Assembly (NCBI GenBank): GCA_947044365.1
Contig: OX345641.1
Span: 4,558,460 to 4,622,459, forward strand
Source: Petrosia ficiformis
Taxonomy: Eukaryota; Porifera; Demospongiae; Haplosclerida; Petrosiidae
DNA length: 64,000 bases
Direction of reading: 5' to 3'
Shown: positions 55,601-64,000 of the stretch, piece by piece
Position numbering within the stretch: position 1 is the stretch's first letter
How the letters are laid out: every line of letters starts with the position of its first letter
Notes under the pieces: model-generated
Told to the model about the DNA's origin: nothing
The model's input: only the letters and a program-made list of their open reading frames with translations
Databases searched by the model: none
Made by a program: the position numbers and the translations under genes

Positions 55601-56949
55601 CAATTTTCTTTATCAGATTAATTATGTTTAACTAATGTAAAGTGTTCCACAAACATTTTAAAGTAGATTCTGTAATACGTTCCACTCCAAGTTCCTTAAG
55701 CACATAAGATAGAACTTTCATTTTTAAAACTTGAACTTGAATTACTCATTGAACTTACGGTGATAACTAATGGTACTTATCTGTACAGTTTAAAGCTACA
55801 CAATAAGGATTTGTAAACCCATTGTTATGTTTGCACATGTACAAGATAGAGATGGTATCTTAGCAACAAAATTCAACTAACCACTTGCACATAACAACCC
55901 TACATAAGTACAGATATAATAAAAGTGAAACACAAAGATGTAGGGTTGTTATGTAGTGCTCTATATCAAACCTTGTGTCAATAATTAAGCCATAAAATTA
56001 TATCATTGCTAGGCATAGGCTAGCCCCACCCACTGTTCGAATAAAACCTTTTGCCTAATTCTTTTTTTTTTAAAACTTGAAATAAAAGGCAGCTATCATG
56101 ACTCTTGAGACTTAAGTACAATAAACCCCAAAGAATTAGTGAATGGAAATGTTACCTTTCCTCTCTTAGATTCTATGTGTAGTCTTTGGTAGGCGTGGCA
56201 CAGCATCTAGATCTGGGTTAATTATTAACAATTTAAATGGGTATTGATTGACTACACCCCTCACGAATAATTATTTAGGCACACAATTTAATGGTTCACG
56301 GGGCTGTCCCTATTAGTGCTTTCCCACAGGTTTGAAGTACATAATTATAATTATATATTTCAAGTTATTTTTTTGTGTCCACTTACACGAGTATGCAATG
56401 TATACTTTGTATACGTAGTTAAGGAAGTTGCATCATTCTGGGGGCTTGGTCAATTAATGGGTGTGGCACGTAATCGAACGCGTGCTAGAGCTATAACCCT
56501 TTCAGTTTTATAAGGTTGTAATTTTACAACTTCCTGTCAAGGTGGGTGTGGTTATAATAATTTCGACCAAAACAAAATATTATAGATCTCTATATATTTT
56601 GTTTTGGCTTGCTATGCTTGCAAAAATTACAATTCTTTCTGTACAGGGATACTTTTCTCCATAATTAGTCATTGTATCGTTCAACAAGTGAAATATAATA
56701 GTACTTTCAGTTAACTAATGTATAATGATGTAATTATTGAAATTATAATTATGCATTCATTATAAGTATGCATGATTTACTAAAATTTGAATTAGAGCTG
56801 GTTGATATGCTCTTTGAATTTCGTAACTAAGAAGTTGGTGCAACTGGTTTTCATGGTTGTGTAGTATCACCAGAATAAAAAAGCCAACCAAAGAACCTTA
56901 TTTTTTAGTATTTGTTTTTACTGTTGTATTATTTGCTTTATCCATACAG
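52647..56949. other. Spacer between WASP-like and caspase-like exons
   Basis: Contains MITE family 1 fragments at 53270-53450 and 56295-56500 (both plus). A TTTAG-rich patch is at 53635-53705, a 39-codon basic frame at 53884-54000 (MPKRIREPSLKVRENQKLED), and a CpG-richer block at 54450-54860. A hairpin with 16-bp perfect arms (CATAACAACCCTACAT and its complement) lies at 55890-55953. No WASP CRIB or VCA exon was recognised. Confidence 0.5.
53884..54000 (+). CDS. Short basic ORF or first exon, unknown
   Basis: 39 codons including the stop: a charged, helix-favouring sequence ending KLLEKDKKRYLAG. AAAAG|GTACTT at about 53983 could be a splice donor. No homologue recognised and no downstream exon identified. 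Equally likely to be a transposon remnant. Confidence 0.25.
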   Translation: MMPKRIREPSLKVRENQKLEDNKLQKLLEKDKKRYLAG

Positions 56950-57655
56950 ACAACGAAAGAGAAGTTAAATATAAAACCATCCTTAAGAGTTTGTGCAACA
57001 AATGTTTTTTAGCCCAAGGAATTGCATTTGTTATTGGAATTAGTGGCCCAGATGGAATTGAGATTGATGTTGAGAACATGACATCAGCATTTGAGAAACT
57101 TAATTTTGCTGTCTTCAAACAAATTGATCTTACCTACACAGACCTAGTTAGTTTGGTTAGTGTTGCTACTGCGCTGACACATCCACTCAACTACAAACGC
57201 ATTGCTTTTTATTTTGCTGGTCATGGTGGTGTTGATGATGATACTGGACGTGCCTATGTCCTACCATTGCAAATTAAAGATGAAGTAGAAAAGTTGTATA
57301 TCGAAGAAGACATTGTTTCTCAATTCTGGACAGAAAATACTGAAAAACTTGAATATCATGACTGTTTGTTTTTCTTTGACTGCTGTTTGAGTAGTAATTC
57401 TACACGAGATAGTTCAGAAATGAAATTAAAAGAAAAAGAAGTTTATTCTTGAAGCTCGTGGTGGAACTCTAGTAGCCTATGCCACATCGAGAAAATATAA
57501 ATCAGAAGGAGATGAGGTCAGAGGAGGACGATGGACACATCATCTTCATCAAAATCTTCTTGATGAATCAATCACTTTCATTCTTAATAAGACACACGAA
57601 GATGTCAAACAAGGATCAGGAATGATTCAGGAACCTCATTATCAATCTTGTATTG
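56950..57655 (+). CDS. Caspase-like (C14) domain exon with a one-base frameshift
   Basis: Exon follows TCCATACAG (incoming phase 1) and ends ATTG|GTAATG (phase 1). The p20-like part reads FLAQGIAFVIGISGPDGIEI, then FYFAGHGG with the catalytic His and LFFFDCCLSS with the catalytic Cys; 'DCC' is closer to metacaspase/paracaspase than to the QACRG of classical caspases. The frame from 56952 meets a stop at 57450. The p10-like continuation (FILEARGGTLVAYATSRKYK, then VRGGRWTHHLHQNLL and IQEPHYQSCIGN) lies one base ahead, from 57442. One extra base in the A/G-rich run 57425-57441 explains it. This may be a sequencing error, a pseudogene or real. Upstream exons are not identified. Confidence 0.78.
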
Positions 57656-58276
57656 GTAATGTTTATCTGAGAAGTATGTCTTTCTGTTATTATGAATTGT
57701 GTATTTTCTATGCAGACTATCAAAAAATCTGTAAATATATTTAGAATAGTGTCACTTGCAATGAAAGTAGAGTTCCAATGAAACATGGTTGTTTACATCT
57801 GGAATAACTCCCAATCCTAACAGATATCTGCTTAACTGTACTCGTTTCTGGTATAAACTATGAGGTATTTCCACCATTGCTAACTGCTATAGATATTTGT
57901 ACCAATAGCCTCAGTGTTTTTGTTTACTGTTAAGTATTTTAGAAGCCTGCAAAAATAGCAACACAAAGAATGTGTTCGTCACCATTTTTATAACAATTAT
58001 TGATTTCATGTGTTGCTTTCTGGACATGTGACTTTTAAGCTTTGTTGTACTAGGACACCTAAACTCCTTTTTTCTATCAGTGACTGAACAATACTAGCCA
58101 AAAACAAGTTATTAAATTCAGTTTTGATGAAGTAAAGTGTGGAATATTCCCGACAAGTGATTGATTATTGACCTTGCATACCTATTATCTTCCGCATTAT
58201 AGAAACACCAAATGGTAGTTAATTACCATAAAAGCTAATGCATGTAAAGCATTTTGATAACATTCTCTTTTTATAG

Positions 58277-58354
58277 GATCAAATGAAACTTCACGGCCTT
58301 CAGTCAATATACCAACTGACTCAAGCCAAGGACATGGTCTTCATAATCCACAAA
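58277..58354 (+). CDS. Linker exon 1 of the caspase/death-domain gene
   Basis: 78 bp, phase 1 on both sides, between TTTATAG and a GTTAGT donor. Encodes GSNETSRPSVNIPTDSSQGH plus GLHNPQ: polar, proline-containing, probably an unstructured spacer. Homologous to exons at 62883, 63050 and 63314. Confidence 0.65.
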
Positions 58355-58923
58355 GTTAGTAACTGACTATTGAATTATGTGCATGTAGATGATAATTAAG
58401 TGTGTACAAATCTGGATGCACAGTTGTATGTAGTCAAAAAGAGTTTATGTTTTGTCTTTGTAAACAATGTAGAACAAAACTATTTGTTTCATCTTCACAC
58501 TGTACTAATCACTTGATGAAATTAATCCTGGTTTAAATGATTTAGGAGTGTAACTATATAGCCCATAATTAAAATTGACATGTTGGATTACAGGACCAAA
58601 ATGTGAGATAATTGTGTGTGTGGCTTTTATAAGCAGCTATTTTCGATACATTTTACAAGACTCAGATTCACAGTAAAGAAGGGTTGGTAAGAAAGCCATT
58701 TATTCCTTAAAGAAGAGTTGGTAAGAAAGCCATAGATATAGGAAGACAGCAAGACAATCAGACATTTGAGGTCACTCTCATATCTTTAAGTAATTCCTGG
58801 TTTGAAATATAACTGCATTTCGACCGCCTTGAAAGTTTACAAGAGGCCTATATGCTTTTGATATTGCAGTAAAACAAATGATGAAGGAAAATCTAATCAA
58901 AGGTGTGCAGTACGATATTATAC

Positions 58924-59046
58924 TAGTCTTGCATAGCCAGACCAAACCTACTATGAAGGAAGGGTCTGGTCAACCCACTATAGTAGCATTAGTGAGTTCA
59001 CCAGACCCTTCCTTTGTAGTAGGTTGAGTCTGGCTTTGCAAGACTA
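58924..59046. mobile_element. Fold-back MITE, 123 bp
   Basis: TAGTCTTGCATAGCCAGAC... pairs with ...GTCTGGCTTTGCAAGACTA. Arms extend about 45 bases each (AACCTACTA..AAGGAAGGGTCTGGT and its complement), leaving a short loop. It lies in an intron of the caspase/death gene. Confidence 0.8.
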
Positions 59047-59688
59047 ATGCTTCAGTGACTGAAGAAGCAGTTATTTCATCAGTGATATAAATAGCTATGC
59101 CCTTTAAAGTGGAAAATATTTTCTAGCGCTTATGGCTAAATTTTAGCCTGTCAATCTTTTATAGCTTTGCAGCCGCCATATACCTTCCACAGTTTAACCA
59201 AATTAGCTTTGTAAGTAGATCAGAGTTCATCCAAACAACAAAATAGATACCTAAACATCTTCATTATTAGCATTTCTAGTCTCTAGCTCAATCAAACCAT
59301 GAACACCATATAAAAGAAAACAAATTCCATGTAATCGCTAAAATCTTGTATTGTTAAAAAGAAAAAGAATCCTTTATCACATCCAAACTTAATTGTATAA
59401 ACGTCGATCAAATAACATTATCTTATCGTGAAAACAAAATTTAATAATTATAGGATTATATAAATTGTGTACTGTTTTATCTATTTAGGTAACAAAGAAA
59501 TAATTGAATGTTTGTAGCTTCATTGTCTTTGTATAGTTTATTACTGCACATAAATGTACATGGTTACTTGTATATACCTGAAGAAGCATGTGGGGTAACA
59601 ATGAATTGAAAGGTATAACCTTTGGAAAAAGTATTTTGTAGACATTATGCTAATGAGATTCACTATTTTTTTCCCATCTGTTACTTAG

Positions 59689-59739
59689 ATCAAGCAACAC
59701 AGAGAACATCAATACCAGTAGATAATAAACACTTAACAG
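59689..59739 (+). CDS. Linker exon 2 (short)
   Basis: 51 bp, phase 1 on both sides, TTACTTAG acceptor and GTAACA donor. Encodes QATQRTSIPVDNKHLT, recalling the SIPT..KHN core of the other linker exons. Confidence 0.55.
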
Positions 59740-60640
59740 GTAACATAATGTTCATGATTAATTCTGTCCTGTTTGGTACAAGAAAAAAATTGCAGTATAA
59801 TTATGTTGAGGAAAGTATCTTAATTACCTCATGCAACATATACGCAAGGAGTGAAGTCATCGACTCTATGTACATCTATCTGCCAAGCTAAAAAAAATTC
59901 CAAAAAGCATCTTCTAAACACATCTGAAGCATGACATTTGTCATGTAAACATATAAGCATACTTTGCAGAGGCAATTGTGGTTCACAGTTTCCATAATTC
60001 CTATGCTTACATATTATCTCGTTTAGAATAGTCCGCCATTCAAGTCACAGTTCATTTGATCTTGATCAACATGTATATTGACGAGAATAAAGTACATGTC
60101 ATAACAAAGCATATGGTAACAAACATATTAATACAATGTAGCTATACATATAGTATTATAAATACAATCTGTGGTATACTATTAATATTCCAATTCCAAC
60201 ATCTGCAAAAACAACATATGTTACTATCTCAGTTATTAATTAATATAAATATGTACATGAATTTAGGATGTTTAAAGTACATATACATTGTATTGCTTTT
60301 GTTGCCATTCTTTAAGATGGCATGTACTTTATTCTAGTCAATATAGATCAAAATCAAAAGAAATAAATTATAATTTGTAAACAATATCTAGCTAGACAAG
60401 ATATCAGCATTGATTTATACAGTCTCAGGAGAAATTGAAACTCATGTAACCAAATGAGAGTTAAAATAACCCATTCATTTTTACAGTGATAGCCAGACAT
60501 GTTGTCGTGTGCATTTATAAAATTAATAGTTTAGCGCTTTTACGTTTTCATATAATTACAAGAATTGCAAAAATGTATATATGAATAATAAATAATTATA
60601 GTGATTCCTATGATAGATGCATAAATGTATTGTTTATTAG

Positions 60641-60793
60641 ACTGGTGATTTTGTACCAGTATTAGAAGGTACTGAGTGGTTTATGTATAATTTAAGTCCT
60701 CCTGGTATATCTCTTCATGAACTGGACAAAATTCTACAGGATCGTTATAGTTATACACCTCAATGTACATCAAATAATTATAATATTCATTAA
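60641..60793 (+). pseudogene. Degenerate duplicate of the death-domain exon
   Basis: After ATTAG one frame reads TGDFVPVLEGTEWFMYNLSP and ISLHELDKIL, parallel to the real exon (SDLVQVLRAT..DWFNLGLELG..LHLLEKIE). It is shortened internally, runs into a stop at 60791, and in the expected phase 1 begins with TGA at its third codon. It sits immediately upstream of the intact copy. Confidence 0.6.
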
Positions 60794-60805
60794 TTTTCAC
60801 TATAG

Positions 60806-61063
60806 ATAGTGATCTTGTACAAGTATTAAGAGCCACTGTTGAAGTTATCGACTGGTTTAATCTTGGTCTTGAACTAGGTCTACCTCTTCATTTGTTAGAG
60901 AAAATTGAAAAGGATGGTCATAATGTACCAGATTGTCAGCGTAAAATGAGTACAAAATGGTTGAATACTGGATCTGCGAATTGGGCCTGTCTTGTTGAGG
61001 CTCTCAAGAGTCCCCTTGTTAACAAAGAAGAAATTGCAGAAAAATTAGCCAAAGCTCATCCTA
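60806..61063 (+). CDS. Death-domain exon
   Basis: 258 bp, phase 1 on both sides (CTATAG acceptor, GTAAGT donor), 86 residues. The six-helix death-fold pattern is clear: VIDWFNLGLELGLPLHLLEK, VPDCQRKMSTKWLNTGSANW and LVEALKSPLVNKEEIAEKLA. Death domains mediate homotypic assembly in apoptosis and innate signalling. Being in phase and on the same strand as the caspase-like exon, it may belong to the same protein. Confidence 0.82.
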
Positions 61064-62026
61064 GTAAGTACATGTATGGTATTACTGTACTACATATATG
61101 GCTGGGTGGTACATGTATATCAGTATTTACTTAAGAGTCTTTCCCTCAAAGGCTGGTACCATTGCACTCCCCCACCCTTTAGTTTTAAAGTTTATGCTGA
61201 AAAACACTGTTTATAAGATGCACTCCCCCACCCTTAATATTTATTTGGGGGGGGGGGGGGGGGGTGGGGGGTGGGGGAACACTACTTAAAATTCAATATT
61301 CATTCCTATACTGTGGTATGGCAAAATCTTGCAAACTGAAATATTAAAATGCTATTGCTAAGGCAGCTCAAAGCATTTTAGTTAAAGAAATATCATATTT
61401 AGCAGTTTCTATCTGTGTCATTCTGTAATCTTTTTCTAACACATGGTTGAAGATTTGGAAGAAAGATTTTCAAGCTGCCCCGGATCGCCCCGGATCACTG
61501 TAATTGAAAAATGTGTGTATGATCTAATATTGAATAGGTAAACTTAAAAATTTATTTCAAAAATGGTGGTGAGATGCTGCATAATTCATGCAACAGTTCA
61601 CTTGAGGAATATATTTAAAGTAGAATAGATTGCTATTAGTTCCAGTTTCTACATAGCAGCTTTCTTTCTTTCTTCCTGCTGCCGCAGCAGAGCTTAAATG
61701 CGTGTTCTATTACGTGCCACGCCCATTAATTGATGGAGCCCCCAAGACTTCCTTAACTATGTATACAACGCATACTTGCACAAGTGGACACAAAAATATT
61801 TATTTATTTATTTATTTATTCTATGAAAGCCATACAGATCAAAGTCACCGCACATGGTTTATTTAGCATACTAGGGCAATATGTATAAATCCTAGGGAAT
61901 AATGATATTAGACAGGAAGTAGTTTATCAATGTTTAAATGATGGATATAATACAAAGATACTGAGTAAATGGAAAAAAAATAATGAGTACCAACAATCAA
62001 AGAAACAGCCTGTTGGGTTGCCTACG
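61064..62026. other. Intron with a poly-G tract and a MITE family 1 fragment
   Basis: A G-run of more than 30 bases with few interruptions lies at about 61245-61278, preceded by two copies of GCACTCCCCCACCCTT (about 61163 and 61220). A MITE family 1 fragment in minus orientation occupies 61615-61800 and is followed by a (TTTA)n run. Confidence 0.6.
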
Positions 62027-62542
62027 TTAAAGGTACAATTGAACAATGGTTAATGCCACCCAAGGATCTGAACATTTGTTGACTCTCACACTTTGAGTTT
62101 GCACATTGTGAATTGGGCGAAAAACAGTATTGTGACAGTCCATAAACTTGGGAAGCAAGTGGTTTTCTCCTAACATATAGCACTGAAGCCCAGCGAGAAG
62201 TTGATTAATGATCCTTGGAAGATATGCACATCCATCGGATCTTCTAGCTTCGTTCACAAATTTAGGTATCCAGTAATTTAAGTCATCAAATTTTCCACTA
62301 GTCAATAGGTCGGCAAGACAATCTCCCTCCCTTGAACACCTCCATTCGTTGAAAACCTTTAAAGACCATGCTCTGTTTTTTTTCTTCGTATTATCGGGAG
62401 TGTAGCCCTTGGTTAAAACATTTACCTCTTCATCATTAGTAACTGGCTTAAATCGTTTTGACGGTTTGATGGGTCCTTTCCTTTCTCTTTTAGTAGGTTT
62501 AAAATCGTCTAGATCAGGATCGACATTCTCTTTGCCAGCCAT
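62027..62542 (-). CDS. Crypton/DUF3504-type N-terminal ORF
   Basis: 171-residue minus-strand ORF. A charged N-terminus (MAGKENVDPDLDDFKPTKRE) is followed by a module NRAWSLKVFNEWRCSREGDC, DLNYWIPKFVNEARRSDG and YLPRIINQLLAGLQCYMLGE. This resembles the N-terminal core-binding part of Crypton-derived tyrosine-recombinase proteins (DUF3504, ZMYM/KCTD1-like). The reading frame leaves the family pattern near HNVQTQSV and stops. No catalytic half is visible, so it is truncated. It lies antisense between exons of the caspase/death gene. Confidence 0.55.
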   Translation of the reverse strand: MAGKENVDPDLDDFKPTKRERKGPIKPSKRFKPVTNDEEVNVLTKGYTPDNTKKKNRAWSLKVFNEWRCSREGDCLADLLTSGKFDDLNYWIPKFVNEARRSDGCAYLPRIINQLLAGLQCYMLGENHLLPKFMDCHNTVFRPIHNVQTQSVRVNKCSDPWVALTIVQLYL

Positions 62543-62882
62543 TTCAAAACACGTGCAAGCCTAGCAACCAATGAAGTACCTAATTGGTTGCCAAGCAACT
62601 ATGACGTTTCTTTCGTTGCTAACCAACCCTAGAATAAATAAGGTATTACACCTTTGTGGGTGCTTTATTGATACACACTCAATGAATATTACTGTCAAAA
62701 GTTTAACTAGCTCTGATGAGTGGTATTTCCTTTTTCCTAATGGGAATTTAAATTATAACTGAATTACTAAAATAAAATTAATTATGATAGTAGCAGCAAT
62801 TTACTATTTGCTGCAAAAAAGTAATCGTAGTTGTCATAAAACAATGCATGCAAAGCATTTTGATAAACTTCCGTCTTTATAG

Positions 62883-62951
62883 GAAGAACAAAGCCTCCAA
62901 TTGATATACCAACTAAGCCAGAATCAAAACACAATGTTCATAGTCTTCAAG
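62883..62951 (+). CDS. Linker exon 3
   Basis: 69 bp, phase 1 on both sides. Encodes RTKPPIDIPTKPESKHNVHS plus LQ. Homologous to the exons at 58277 and 63050. Confidence 0.6.
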
Positions 62952-63049
62952 GTCGGTTTGCATGAGTATTTACTATTTGCTGTAAGAAAGTAATCCTATA
63001 ATTACTTACCATGAAACTTATACATGTAAATCAAGTCTTGTGTTTATAG

Positions 63050-63121
63050 GATCAATTGCAAAACCAAAGCCTCCAATTAGTATACCACCAACTGAGCCAG
63101 ACACAAAACATAATCTACCAG
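63050..63121 (+). CDS. Linker exon 4
   Basis: 72 bp, phase 1 on both sides (TTTATAG acceptor, GTTTGT donor). Encodes GSIAKPKPPISIPPTEPDTK plus HNLP. The flanking intron sequence ('AAAGTAATC', 'CATGAAACTTATACATG') is also similar to that around the other linker exons. Confidence 0.6.
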
Positions 63122-63313
63122 GTTTGTGACTTGTTAAATTTTGCTTACGGTATATTGTAAATGTTATGTGTGTACAGACATAATTATATACACACTTCCA
63201 TGTGTACAATACTATACTATCCTGTTTTTGTGCAAAATAATGATGTACTGTCTTTTGGCCATCTGAATCATACATCTTAAAGCATTTTGAAAGATAATCT
63301 TCCGTTTTTATAG

Positions 63314-63389
63314 GATCAATTACAACACAGCAGCTTCCAGTCAAACCAACTTAGCCAGACAAAAAACATGATGTTCATAATCCACAAGG
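63314..63389 (+). pseudogene. Linker exon 5 with an in-frame stop
   Basis: Same acceptor (TTTATAG) and a GTTAGT donor. Reads GSITTQQLPVKPT and then TAG where the neighbour exon has GAG (PPTEPDTK). Either it is dead, it is skipped, or it ends the protein. Confidence 0.55.
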
Positions 63390-64000
63390 TTAGTGATTGT
63401 TTATATGCATGTACATATTATGTGTATATATGTATGCACATACAGTAAATACATATTAAAACTGCCACTATAATATGGGTTTGCAAAATATAATGTCACT
63501 GGTATTTCTGATACTTAAAGATTTTTCTATTTACGTTAGGGCTGCAGTGAATAGTAGTTTTGTGGTATCCAGATATTCGCTTAGTTTAACAAACGAATAT
63601 CAGGATATTCACTTGCTTTCATAAAAATTTTGTCATACCTCATCTCTAGTGAGATATTAAATATTAGCTCACCATTTTGCTGTTACCAGTTGCTTTATAA
63701 CAACAGCCAAATTTGTTTAAACTATTCATTCAGTACTCTACAGGCGGCCATTTTATTGCGATTATAATTTGACGTGTTCAATTTCTGCAAATGCACAAAC
63801 ATTAAACGAATATCTGGATGCTAAAAATACATTCGAATACCAAAATAACGAGCGAATATCCGAACTGAGCAAATATTCCTAATTTAGTTGTGGTATCACT
63901 GAACTACTATGTATCAATATTGCAGCAATATGATGGATTTATGCAGTATTAATTATTATGATTTACAACAGGAACAAAATATTTAGAAATGAATAATTAA

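Overview
The window is nuclear DNA from an animal. It is AT-rich, has spliced genes with GT-AG introns, and encodes metazoan-type proteins: a TRIM-NHL protein, a mitotic cyclin, the EVH1 domain of WASP, ARM-repeat, caspase-like and death-domain proteins. Introns are packed with short transposable elements and with runs of the self-complementary words ACATGT/TGTACA. A demosponge such as Amphimedon is the best guess, but that is inference from overall style; no marker here proves it.

Layout. (1) 70-41618, plus strand: a Vac8-like armadillo-repeat gene whose 5' end lies before the window. Twelve exons join in phase into about 505 residues. Its fifth intron (4616-34800) is about 30 kb and splits one ARM repeat between its helices. 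(2) Inside that intron are a single-exon TRIM-NHL gene (7655-9904, plus) and a two-exon cyclin B-like gene (32264-33671, minus). Between them (10-31 kb) is a graveyard of short repeats: TIR elements nested in one another, a 280-bp TA-flanked MITE, an element carrying an STPR (23-residue repeat) ORF, retroelement relics and a 910-bp near-identical duplication. (3) 42.8-46.7 kb is transposon-derived: an OTU/cysteine-rich ORF remnant, a 2.2-kb array of 9-bp units, and a Tigger/pogo-like element inserted at a TA inside that array. (4) 48838-49572, minus: a single-exon homologue of plant 'pathogen-related' SnoaL-like proteins, divergent from (5) 50006-52646, plus: exons for the EVH1 and basic region of a WASP-family protein, with no CRIB, proline-rich or VCA exons visible. 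(6) 56950-63389, plus: a caspase-like exon with a one-base frameshift, a series of duplicated 51-78 bp phase-1 linker exons, and a death-domain exon beside a degenerate copy. A Crypton/DUF3504-like ORF lies on the opposite strand among them.

The most unusual signal is a repeat family with at least ten copies between 12.5 and 30.2 kb. Each has a conserved left block of about 80-100 bp ending in a TATA-like TATATAAG, then an unrelated 35-65 bp segment, then a conserved right block holding a small hairpin (GGGAG-loop-CTCCC). In two pairs of copies the left blocks are nearly identical while the middle segments are wholly different. That looks more like replacement of a cassette, or recurrent breakpoints at one place, than ordinary drift.
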